DNA of 64,000 bases from Diphasiastrum complanatum. Taxonomy: Eukaryota; Streptophyta; Lycopodiopsida; Lycopodiales; Lycopodiaceae. Below, one piece after another: positions 23,361 to 34,695 of this stretch. The stretch is taken from positions 38,141-102,140 of the forward strand of contig MU831832.1 of assembly GCA_029204225.1 (NCBI GenBank), written 5' to 3'. Numbering within the stretch: position 1 is the stretch's first letter; every line of letters starts with the position of its first letter. The notes under the pieces were generated by a model. The model saw only the letters and a list, made by a program, of their open reading frames with translations. It was not told where the DNA came from and made no database searches. The translations under genes were made by a program, and so were the position numbers.

Positions 23361-23484
23361 AATGATTTGGAAAAATATGAGTAAAATCAACTACAACAAA
23401 GATGAGTTGCTTTGGCTTTTTGTTGTAGTTGGTTGCTTCGACTCTTTCTTGTAGTTGATTCTACTCATATCTTTCCAAATCATT
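23361..23484. repeat. Foldback with 39-bp arms
   Basis: Left arm 23361-23399 pairs with right arm 23446-23484 at about 36 of 39 positions, leaving a 46-bp loop. The loop contains TTGTTGTAGTTG, which can also pair with CAACTACAACAA of the left arm. A transcript would form a stable hairpin. Confidence 0.75.
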
Positions 23485-23489
23485 GACTA

Positions 23490-23735
23490 TCATAGAGTTG
23501 ATATTTGAACTTGATGCAATATCATGGGCTGATTCAGCATCTATAACTTTCCATTTTTCCTTCTTCAAAATAAAAAACTTTTCTACTTTCAACAATCCTT
23601 TTGGTCAATGGATTATGAAGCCTATAAGCTTTCTAATTAGAGAAATAACCAGCAAAAAGTGACTTAGTGCCAGTTTCATCTAGCTCTTGTCCGAGCTCTG
23701 TTGGCAATTTGTGCAAATACGATACATGGCCCATT
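23490..23735 (-). pseudogene. Copia integrase C-terminal remnant
   Basis: Minus-strand translation gives LPTELGQELDETGTKSLFAG, YFSN, stop, KAYRLHNPLTKRIVESRKVF. It corresponds to the G-Y-S-x-x-x-K-A-Y-R...V...R-D-V-x-F region after the Copia integrase core. Several stops are present. Confidence 0.7.
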
Positions 23736-23759
23736 AAAGCATAGATCTCATTCTATTTC

Positions 23760-24105
23760 TCGTGCCATCGGCTTACGAGTACAGTGCACCTTCTAAGGGT
23801 GCGTGACGTTATTTTTACAATTAGATCTGAGTCTTTTTGCCGACTCGGCCATGCTTTTATTCCCATCGTCGTAAGATATGTTGGAGAGATGATGGGCTTT
23901 GGTTCTGCTCATTGGTCGATCTGTGACTTGTTGTCGACCTTCTGATCTTGGCATTCCTGGTAAATCTAGATTCTGGAACTCCTTCTTGGTTAATTCTTGA
24001 TGCTCCATAGTGCAGTTTGGTGGCTCGATTCCTTCACTTAATATCCATTGGGCACTTTTGGCATTTGGAATCCATTAGAAGAATCTTCACCAGAATCTTC
24101 TAACA
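23760..24105 (-). repeat. Possible LTR, minus orientation (left limit uncertain)
   Basis: At 24105/24106 minus-strand sequence TATAGTGGGGGCA (purine-rich) is followed by TGTTAGAAGATTCTGG, the look of a polypurine tract and LTR start. The flank to the right resembles 57438-57480, next to another such boundary. No second LTR of this element was found. Confidence 0.35.
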
Positions 24106-24507
24106 TGCCCCCACTATAATTTTGGTGGCAGTCCCTTGGCACCTGCATATGTCTTTGGTGTTGGCGTGTGTGGCGATGTGAGACCGTTGCGAAAGAGGGT
24201 GAAAAAGGGGCATAGACAAGATGGGGAGGAAACTCGGCCTAAAAATGTGAGAAAAAATTTTGGCAACAAAATTGAGCGGTAGAGGGGGGAAAACAGAGAA
24301 GGTGTATATACAAATAGATAAGGGAAAAAATAAATAAATGGAGAAAAGAACATATGAAAGTAAGAAAGAGAAAATGAATTAACTTGAAAAACAAGAAAAA
24401 GAAGATGAGTCCATTGGTACTTTTTCTAGACTTCTAGTTTTTTTTGCTTTTTCTTTTTCTTTTTTCTTTTTCTTTTTTTTTATAAAAGAGAAACCAAGTG
24501 TGGAGAT

Positions 24508-24816
24508 ATGCTTCAGGGAGTCTATTCTAGGTGTTTGCCCTTCAGAGAGTCAAATTTCATATTTGTTCCTCCATCTCTTTGGGATCATCCGACTTTGTAC
24601 ATATTCGACAACATAGAATCTTTGAGTTCGAGCAATATCGCGTCAATGGTCCGGCACTGCTTGACAACTCTAATGACACAAGACAAATTATGTGTCATTG
24701 TATTATTCTTGGAGCAAATCATCAAAGGAGGAGTCAAAGGGAGCCTAATGGCAATGCATGACGGAGGATGCTTAGTTTTTGAAGGATATTACGAGAATGG
24801 CACCCACTTGAGATAG
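24508..24816 (+). other. Unrecognised ORF (102 codons)
   Basis: Two overlapping plus-strand frames are open here. Neither shows a domain I know. It follows a T-rich stretch. Could be a TE scrap. Confidence 0.15.
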
Positions 24817-25189
24817 GGCAATGTTTCACTTTAAAATTTGCAGCCCGTACTATTTGTTCTATATAATATAGAGGAGCTAAACGATATAAGTGCATGTGTG
24901 TACAACAAATTTAAGTTCTTGAAATTGTGTTTTGGCAACAGTGGAAAGCACTCAGAAAATCATGTGAGGTGCAAGCCATCTTACAAAAAAAGAGCAAAGC
25001 ATTGGAAAGGCATGAACAGCATTGTTGAGTCCTTCTCTGCTCTGGACTAGTCGGTGTGTTTATATCGATTGTCTTATATGGTAGCCCCATTGCTAAATGC
25101 CGGTGGAGAAAAACATTGTATCGATCGACACTCCATAAAATACAAATCTTACTCAAGCCTATATGGAGAGCTGCTTTGATCTCGGCCCC

Positions 25190-25850
25190 ATCCAAATTGA
25201 GCTTTTGATCTTCATGAAAGATCACATTACTACTTACAACAACTTTGTTAGTAGAGGGTACAAAGATTCTATATGATTTCTTTGTAGATGAATATCCAAC
25301 CATCACACCTTTGACAGAACTAGGATCATCTTTCTCCCAAGTATCTAAAGGCACATGCACAAAGCAAATACATTCAAAGATTATAAGGTGATATTCCTTA
25401 GGCTTCTCCTTATACAACATTTTAGATGGTGATTTTCCTCCTAGGGCAAGATTTAGAAGTCTATTACAAAGATAATTGGCACATGAGATTGCTTCTCCCC
25501 AAAAGAAGAGGTGCTTCAATTCTAAGTGCTTTGGCACATTCACAAAGAGTTCTATTTTTTCCTTTCGGCAACCCATTTTGTTGAGGTGAATAAGCACAAA
25601 TAAACTCTCTTCTTCCTCCCTCTTGCTCACAAAAGTCATTAAATTTGTTGGAGATGTACTCTCCTCTACCATCACATCTCAAAGCTATCTCAAAGCTTTT
25701 AACTTGAAAGAGAATTGCTTTTCAATTAGTGCTTTGAACTTGAGGAAAAACATCAAACACCATAGACTTGGAAGATAAGAGATACAACCATGAAAATCTT
25801 GCATAATCTTCATAATTTGCATGAAACTATGTGGCTATGGCTTCAAAAAC
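25190..25850 (-). pseudogene. Ty1/Copia integrase remnant
   Basis: Minus strand: MRCDGRGEYISNKFNDFCEQ with catalytic Asp, then YSPQQNGLPKGKNRTLCE (usual Glu-Arg altered), CANYLCNRLLN, GKSPSKMLY, DDPSSVKGVMVGYSSTKKSY and VVVSSNVIFHED, in normal integrase order. At least one frameshift occurs near 25570. RT and RNase H are missing on the left. Confidence 0.85.
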
Positions 25851-26291
25851 ACCTCGATCTTGCCTAGACAAGATTGGAAAGCACTACCTTGAGTTTTTGG
25901 ATGAAACAAGCTAGATATGGGTCAAACTTGATGTTTCCAACCAAGTTGGGTTCCCTACCCACCTCACTTCAAAATTTATAAGTTCATCAAGACACATCCA
26001 ATTGACATGAAATCATTTGCCAAGAAACTAAACTTCACTAGCTTTTCAACAAGCTATCAAGCTCTAGATTTGGATCCACTTGGGAGAAAAACTAACCATT
26101 CAAATTTTGGTGATCTAACACGTGCCTGAGCAATGCAGTCTGTATAGTACACAACATGGATCAATTAAATGTGTTTTTTATCCGATTTGATCCAAAAATC
26201 CCCTTGATAGATACTGAGATTCAACTACACTCACAAAATCATGATTCCAAAAAACACAACACACTTGATGCATGCAATTAATTCTTAGGTA
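25851..26291 (-). other. Probable leader/gag-side sequence between integrase remnant and primer site
   Basis: Lies between the integrase remnant and a Copia primer site. No gag motif is visible, so gag and protease appear deleted. Confidence 0.35.
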
Positions 26292-26304
26292 GGCTCTGAT
26301 ACCA
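26292..26304 (-). other. Copia primer-binding site
   Basis: Minus-strand TGGTATCAGAGCC, perfect for initiator tRNA-Met, adjoining the LTR that starts at 26305. Confidence 0.9.
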
Positions 26305-27063
26305 TGTGTACTTTTCACACATGTGAGGACATCTCAGACAATGTGAATGATCTCCTAATGTGTGTGTGATTGCACATAGATCTAGCACCAATATGGCAGA
26401 ATCAATCTAGCTTGGCAATTCTAAAGCAAGAGCACATTAGACATGCATCAAACATTCACCATTCATTAGACATTAGAGATTAGACATGCATCAAACATTC
26501 ACCATTCATCAAACACATTCAAAGACAACTTTTGGTGAAAAAAAACTAAGTGTGGACTTGGCCTACTCTCGAGTAGAGAAACAAAAAGTACATAGGCTCT
26601 CAAGTAGAGAGAGAAGGTACAAAGAACTCTACGTGTAGAATCTCTCAATTTCTCCAAAAAAAAAACTTCATGTAGAATGACTCTCTCCCTCCCCTATAGT
26701 GACTCGAGCTCAAGAGGTGTTGTCATCAAGCAATATGATTGGAAGTCTTGCATAGCACCTCCAAATATGATTGGACCTCTTGCATAGCACCTCTAAATAT
26801 GATTGGACCTCTTACATAGCACCTCTAAATATGATTGGACCAATTCTATGCATCTCTCTCTTTTGATTGGTCACATGACACCATGACAACTCATGTTAGA
26901 TGTCACTAGCTCTCTACCTTCAAGACAAGTGTCTAAGGCCTACACTACATCTATCTAGAACAAGATATGTTTTTGGCCTAATCACCTGCTTACATATGTG
27001 AAAGGGGTAGAAAAGTCAAAGGACTCCCAAAACTCATGATAGACAGCTTTTACAATTTTCACA
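26305..27063 (-). repeat. Copia 5' LTR, 759 bp
   Basis: Plus-strand text begins TGTGTACTTTTCACAC and ends CAATTTTCACA, giving TG..CA ends. It includes about three copies of a 32-bp unit (ATATGATTGGACCTCTTGCA...) at about 26736-26840. Confidence 0.75.
26736..26840. repeat. 32-bp tandem repeat within the LTR
   Basis: Three successive copies starting ATATGATTGGA, with one or a few changes each, plus a partial fourth. LTR promoter regions often carry such arrays. A regulatory role is only possible. Confidence 0.8.
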
Positions 27064-27545
27064 CTAGTGACATCTCTTTTGATGTTGTAATGTTGTCATG
27101 TGACCAATCAAAAGAGAGAGAGATGCACAAAAACGGTCCAATCATATGTAAGGAGTGACAACTCAATGGACCAATCAAATTTAGAATGCTAGGGTATTGA
27201 AATGAAGATATGTACATGTGGAGCAAACTTGAATTGGCCCCTAAGAGATCCAAGCATATTACATGATGACATCTCCTCTTGGAACTCGAGCTACTATTAG
27301 AGAGTGGAAGAGAGCTCATTTACACTTAGTTTTTTGAAGAGATGATAGCTTATACACCTAGTTTTGTCTTCATCTTCTCTCTTTACCTGAGTACCTCATG
27401 TACATTCTCTCTCTACCCGAGAGCAAGCTAATTCCACACTTGGTTTTTCTTCAAAGGTGGTTTCTCATAATGAATGATACATGTTGAATGATTGATGCAT
27501 GTTTTGTGTGCTCTTGCCTTAGAATTGTCAATCTAGATTGTGTGA
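27064..27545 (+). repeat. Related Copia LTR in inverted orientation
   Basis: Its start (CTAGTGACATCT...GTGACCAATCAAAAGAGAGA) is the reverse complement of 26840-26912. Later blocks (ACACTTAGTTTTTTGAAGA, CCCGAGAGCAAG, GAATGATTGATGCATG, GCTCTTGCC) mirror 26400-26600. It thus abuts the 26305-27063 LTR head to head, apparently lacking its first ~150 bp. Confidence 0.65.
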
Positions 27546-28059
27546 ATTCCAGAAATTACGCTTCTAGAACGATTAGACCAAGCTACTCTCCAAAGTTCTT
27601 TATGTTCCAAATCTTTCTACGAATATACTTTTGATCAGTAGAATTCCATATTTAGGACATAAACTAGAGTTTACAACTGATTAATATAAATTTGTCAAAA
27701 GGACAAACAAGATCTTTGCACTCAAAAAGAGGCATGGAAACTTGTATAGACTAAGTCATTGTTCTTGCTAAGAATCAAGCCTTGAATACTATTGTTCAGA
27801 TAAATAAAGAATTAGTTGTGCACTATAGGCTAGAAGGTCCTCAAGGACAAAGGCCGAGTCATCAAAGTTCATGCAATCTCTTCACTCAAGTGTGCAATTT
27901 GCAAGGGTGAGAAGCAATGGAGATGCTACTATCTTTGAATTTTTCATACATACTGTTAGAATATTTGAAGTGACTTATATCTTATCTTCAACATTCGTGA
28001 TGTTTAGTACATTATGTGGATATGACAAGACAATGAAGTTGAATGCTTTCCAATCTACA

Positions 28060-28430
28060 TTTCTTGTTGATAAACCAATTTCATTGGATAACTATTTTTG
28101 TAATAGTTTGAAAAATGGTGCCATAAAAGTCAAAACACCATTTAAAGTAATGTACTTGAAATTATTTGAGTCCACATGCTCTGTGCATGATCATTTCAAT
28201 GTAAGGACCAAAGATTATCCTACTTCAATGAAAGGAATAATGGTAGTTTTTTGCTCTTTAAGTAGAGATTGTAGAATCTACATTTATTCCACCAAAGAAG
28301 TTGTCAATGGTAGAAATATGATCTTTCATGAGTGGAATACTTGCAAACTTGAAGGAAGCGCCTTTTGGATGAGCACCTTATTCAAATCATTGATGGAGAG
28401 AAGCCAAGTAAAGTGCAAGGAAAAGATAGG
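28060..28430 (+). pseudogene. Copia integrase C-terminal remnant, plus strand
   Basis: Within the open frame 27871-28542 the segment KTPFKVMYLKLFESTCSVHD, then YPTSMKGIMVVFCSLSRDCR and EVVNGRNMIFHEWN follow the order of the 25.2-25.85 kb integrase on the other strand. Catalytic core residues are not present. The frame is open but strongly diverged. Confidence 0.7.
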
Positions 28431-28559
28431 GCCGAGAACTCCAACGAGACCTTCAAAGTCCAAGATGGAGGCATCAATTTCAACACAGAGTAGATACATT
28501 TACAAAAGCTTCCCTTCTACAAAGGGGGAATCTCTTAAATAAGCAAGAGAGCTCCTTAG

Positions 28560-31190
28560 GTGGCATCCTAGTGGCATTCCCACATTACACAAATTACAAG
28601 TGGAATTATGCTCTCCACTAGATTTCACCATCAAAAGGTGGCTCACTCTACTTTTCTAAGAGGGGCCTACCTGCATTTACTACATTGCCTAGAAATACTA
28701 CTTCCTACATGGTCATTCCATCTTTCGGGATTCACCATGAAGCTTACACAGTTTCTACTTGACAATATTAACTAGTACTCCTCGGCTTTCATACTGGACT
28801 CTCAGTCTTCGCTCATCTCGTCTTCTCAAAGACCTCCTCGATCTAAGGTGAGAGGTGCTAGCTCTGGCCGAGTATCTTGGGGATTCGTCAGAATCAGCCA
28901 ACAATAGCTTAGGGTACATATTGTAATCCACACATGTGAGAGCATGTTCACACGTGTGAGAATAGGCCTAGGGTAGTTAGGACCTAATCATAGGAGTTAG
29001 ATAGGATGTTTGGTCAAGTTTTCTAGAATTTAGGAGCAAACTCCACAAATCACAAAAGTTGGTGATTGATCTAACTACCAAAGTTGGTAGACATAATGCT
29101 TAGGTCAATTTGACAAGAGTAGGCAAACCTAATGCTAATTAGGTCCCTAAACACGTGCTGGACCTGCTCAACCAGCCATGTAAAGCATCTCCTTTGTACT
29201 ATCAATTATTCATTCCATTGTGGGAGAGCATGATATTGGACCAATTGACAATAATGTGTTGGAATTTTTTTATGTGAATGCAATCTAAACTTAGTGAAGT
29301 TTATTCTCTATTAGTAGGTCGTACACTACAGACTGTACTTCACACATGTGAGGTTGTTCAATAGTGTTTTGATCAATAATTGATTGTTTTTGCTGCCAAT
29401 CTAGATCAAGATTTGAGTGCTAGTTTTGCAATAGATTGATTCACCAAGTCACTCTTGAGGATCTTTTGTAGATCCATTTAGGGTCCTGAACACTGTACTT
29501 TCAACAACAACAAGGCCATGGGCTTTTTGGTCATGAGGAAACCAAAAAAATTATAGCTTGAAATGCTTTACAAAATAAATTAAAAGTTCAGTCAAGTTCT
29601 TACACTGCAATCAACATAATTAGCATAGAAACATGCAAGGTACAATACATGGAAATCTCATTTTCAAACCATTGGAACCATTCATGACATACAACATTCC
29701 TCAAAAGTACATAAAATTGAGTTAAGCATGAATACTAGCACACTTAATATACAACCCAAAAAAAAATCATCATCGCACCTTCTGGAAAAAGGAAAAGAAT
29801 GACCAACATCTAATTACATTGTTGTTTATATAAAAAAGCATGACATCTCACAAGATCAATACTTGATGAGAATGATTAGTTCAATATAAGTTGAAAGTAC
29901 ATGAAATTCATTAAAACATAGTCCCTTGCAAGTATCATATTAGCCATTATGCTCTTTCCTCTTCATATCCTCCAACTTCAATCTACCCTTCTCATGTGGC
30001 ACAACAGCCATCAAGTTCTTTCCTCTTCATGATCTCTGCATGTGAACATCTCATTGGCACCCTTCCAATTTTTAAACTTCACCCATATAGCTTCAACCAT
30101 GTTGTCAAGCTTTGGCTCCATATCATAATCGCCTTGGCACTCGTACATCAAACTAAATCAACTTAAAAGGTATGATTAGCTTTTCTATTTAAAAAATGTA
30201 GAAAAGGTATGATTAGCTTTTCTATTTTAAAAAATGATTTCTTCATAGATAAATACATATTGAACTTTATATCACATACAGCTAGCATATATTTTCCATC
30301 AATTGTTATGTTAAAGACGCATAGAAAGTCGTGAGAATTTCTATGCCATCATGATGTACCACCTACAGATTGCAGATATTCCAAGAATTCACTAACAAGC
30401 ATGCAGTTGCTTGACTGTAGTTTCTACTTAACAAAAGTGAGCACATGTTGCAAAGCATAAAATTGAAAGGGAGACATTCTACTATTGATTACAGAGAAAA
30501 CTGTTTGAAGCATAAAGTGGCAGGAAACACTGCAGGATTTTGACATACTATCAGAATCTATGACACAACTTTTAAAGAACAGACTGTTTATAATACCATA
30601 CCAAAATTCTCATCCATCTTAAATACAAGTCAACTTTTCACGGCAAATTTTTGCACTTACCCTTACAAGATGGAGATGACACAAGATATGTTCCTGAATT
30701 TCAAATTTTGTTCGTGTCCATATTCAATGGTAAAACTTGATAAATCACATATGTAGGATCTTAAATCGTCAAAATTCGTGTCAATATCCATTTGTAAAAA
30801 TTGTTAAATCATCAAAGAACCTATACATTCTAATCATCTATTTGATGATGTTCGTTGCCCATGCAAAGCATTCCTTTATAATTGGCATTGATTTGCATCA
30901 TGGTTGACATTCAGGATCAACAACCTTTAGTATTAAGGAAAATGCTCATGTGAAGCCATGAGAACAAGGACATAGTCGATTGTTTCCATGTAACAACATA
31001 AAATGACTCGTATCTAGTGCATCCATATTAAAATCTCTCTGTAGGGTGATCCAAATTCCTGGAAACCCTTAAAGCCAGATTATGCCGTTTTCTGGTTAAC
31101 GAATCTCTTTAAAAGCATTAACAGCACTCTCTCTCCAAGCAACTGCACGGCACCAATCTGATTCTATCACAGCTCAGTTGAAATTATGCA
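28560..31190. other. No intact gene seen; LTR-like stretch at about 28915-29370
   Basis: CACACATGTGAG occurs near 28932 and again near 29342, with GTTGGTGATTGATC and ACCAAAGTTGGTAG between, suggesting a decayed LTR. 29900-30180 has a minus-strand frame with KLDNMVEAIWVKFKNWKGAN that I do not recognise. A 38-bp duplication (AAAGGTATGATTAGC...) lies at 30160-30240. The last part is the 3' flank of PWP1. Confidence 0.4.
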
Positions 31191-31198
31191 CTTGGTGT

Positions 31199-34100
31199 TC
31201 AATGTTTTTGTAAACGTCTTCCATATCTCTCTACAACACCAGTCACAGTAAGGATATCCCACACCTGAAGGCAATGTATAAAGGTGCAATCAGTATGTCA
31301 AAAATGAAACAAAATTTTGAAGAAAACTTGAAAGGACAAATATGCAAACAGGAAACTGCATATTTGAAACAAACTAACTCAACATTTATGGTCATTCAAA
31401 TATTCATATGCTCTTTTTGTCAAAGAAAAATGGCACAAACGATAACACACTCCTAGAAATGCATGCAAACATATTGATTAACCTCCAGGTTGCCTTTAGA
31501 ACCACCGACAGCTAACAAGTTTGGTGAATCTTTACAAAATGATGACGAAAATACTGCTCCCTGCCAAAAGACTGATGTCAGCAACTCCGGTGCTTTATTC
31601 TGGTATTAATAAAAAATACAGAATTGGCAATTCACAGCGCATGGTTATAATAACTATATGTTAATAAGAAAAAGAAATTCCTCCAATACTCTCAAGATCT
31701 CAACCTTGATAGGATGATAATGTCTATACACAAATTTCCCAATTGCAGAAAAATATAAGATATTTACCACTTTTGGATTGATTGATGCAATGCAAGAGGG
31801 CTGGTTATTTGTTATGTCCCAAAGCTTCACCTGTGAACACAAGCATATTGACTAATTAAGTAAAAACAAGTAGGGTAACATGAAGTGGCCAGCATTCCCA
31901 TGAAGCACAACAGATTCTTTCTTGCAATTTGTAATGCTGGATAGCAGAACAGATAGATCCAGCACAATCGAAACAACAAATAACATAAGCAAAAGTTCCG
32001 ATGAAAATATACACAAGTTATAAGAAAAAGTCAAACCATCTTATCCGTTGACGCTGTCGCAAGAAGCTGAAACAAAACCATTATCACCCGTTCAACTTGT
32101 GTTGATTAATGTTACAAACAATAAGTACCATGATTTACTACTGCACCACTTTCTTACAATCTAACCTTTTCCTTGGAAAAATTCCTTGTCTTCACCCCAT
32201 TCCTCTAGTCTACCAAAAGATACCCACAAACAGAACTGTGACACTTACATTACGTGCCGACGGATTGTATGAAATACTGCACACAGCCTTCTCGTGTGAA
32301 TGAAGTGTGAACAAGGTCTTCTGGCCAGAGCCTGTTGAGCTCCGTATGTCATGTGCCCGGACTGTGCCATCTTCCAAGCTCACCTGGCATGTCCAACAGC
32401 TGTAGGCAGAAACTAACACATCCTCCAATAACACAAACTTCATAACTGTAAACATGAAGTAACGACTTAACCCACCAATGAGATACTTACTATAAAGTAC
32501 TGAGAAAAGTGAGGGTCCCATGCAAGACTCTCAACATCCGCTGGAACATTCCATCTTATACCATCATGTGCTGGAGCTCTCATGTCCATCTGCCATAGTC
32601 ATTATAACTCAATCACATGCTGGGCATTGAATTGTCTCTCAGAAACAAGAACCCACTAGACAAGTCTGGTGTACTTTAAACTTCATAATAATTCCCTTAA
32701 ATCTCTGTTGCAATCTCAAGAGGGGTAAAAAAGAACTACTCATACAAATATCCATGCGTTTACTTTTCAACCTACAAGATGGCAAGTGAATCTCTCAGAT
32801 GAAAAGGCAAATGCTAGGGTTTTAATACTGGAAACCTACACGTTGCATTTTTACAGCACCCTTCAAACAATTTAAGAAAGTAAGAAGACAGTCACATCAC
32901 CGAAAAATTGCCAGGTCTAAATGTCTAATCTAAATTCAGGACAATTTCAGAAAATACTTACAACAAACGAAATACTTTATGGAAACTTATGTCCCTTCCA
33001 TAATTTCATGATGTGAAGATGGGGCACATTTTAACAAGTTCATTCTTTTCTTTTGTTTGCAGCCTTAAAATGATCAAGAGCAAGAAGATGGACATGTTGA
33101 AAATTGCAATGAAGGATGCTGACAAGTAGAAGATAGAGACAGGGAGATGGACAAGCTGAAAGTAGGGTGTCAAAAGACCTTCAAGTAGGGAAAAAGAATA
33201 AGCTTTTCAAAATACAAACGAATTACAGTGGGTCGGGGTTGAGAGGGAAGATGTAAGAGTCGAACAAATATGAAGGTGGTGAAATGCATCCAGTGAGTCA
33301 AGTAGGAAGAAATAAGATTTGGACAAATATGAAGGTGGGAAATGAGGCAGCTATCTCTATTGCTAATGTTGCCTACCTTTGTTTTACACCTTAAAACAAT
33401 TCCATCACTAATTTTTACTAAATATGCGTAATTTTGACAAATTCAGACCAAACACTGTAAAAAGAAATTGAAGTGCTCCAGAACACTATGCAACTGGATA
33501 CATTATCCATGCACTTACAATCCTACCAATGTCATCAAAGCATCCATAAAGCAAATTTACCTACAATTCATGCATTGAAAGCGAATACCAAAGTCAACTC
33601 AAAGATAAAATCAAAGAGAACACAGTACATGTGTAATCATTCTCTTTATGAAATATGTTCAGGGGGTCTTAAACCTATCATCATTCATCTTAAAATGTGA
33701 CTACTCACATCCTCAACGCCCAAAAGTGGGTGCAAATCATGTGCCTAACAATCGAAATAACAATTTCCAAACACATATATCAAGTTTCTGTCACTTATCT
33801 AAACACAAAAGCCAAGGTAGGAACCCAAAAGTGAAGATTCAATAAATGCACTATTGAATCAGTAGCACATCAGCTTCAACTTTCAGTTAAGTTTTTGCTT
33901 CAACTTTCACTTTCCCATGTCAATGGTTGTAACTTCAAGCTTCTATTTGCATTGAACAATCATTTACTCACGCACAACATAACAGTTGGAGTGCTTTATT
34001 TATTGCAAATCAGGTTTGTTGTATACTACACTTATGAGACTTCCAAGCACTTTACCAGACCTTTTCCTTAAAAAAAAAAAATACCCTAAATGATATAATT

Positions 34101-34662
34101 GGATAAAACACCATAAAACTGTCATCATGACAACATAAGCCACAACAACTTACCACTACAAGTGTGCGGTCAAAGGATCCACTCAACAATGTTGTTGGTT
34201 CTTGTGGATTCCACACAATAGCTTGTACCTGAAAACTTATCATACATTTCAAAGGGTATAACCTTATATATCAAAATATAGATATAAAGAAACAAATAAG
34301 TAAAAACATGCTAGGACATGGCAACTTGGCCACCTTATCTGAGTGACGATGTAATGTTTGCTCACACTTTTGTGTTGTGACATCCCAAATTTTTACTAGA
34401 CAATCAGCACTAGCACTTGCTAAGACATTCCTGCACAAATTAACCAACCAAGCAAAGAGAGAATTATTGGCTAGCTACACTTATTGCAATTGTATTATTG
34501 TGAGTGGTCATCAACATATTTGACATCACAAAAAACATTGTTAATCTTAAGACTAATAAATTCTTAGGTACAAAATATAGGACCAACAACCTAAGTAAAA
34601 GATGGCACTCATCTAGATGCAACCATTATAAAGGTTGAAAGTAGAATATATATAGATGTGTT

Positions 34663-34695
<33 letters not shown>

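Noticed and set aside
26400-26840. CRISPR-like spaced repeats
   Set aside because: Repeat units abut without unique spacers and lie in a plant LTR.
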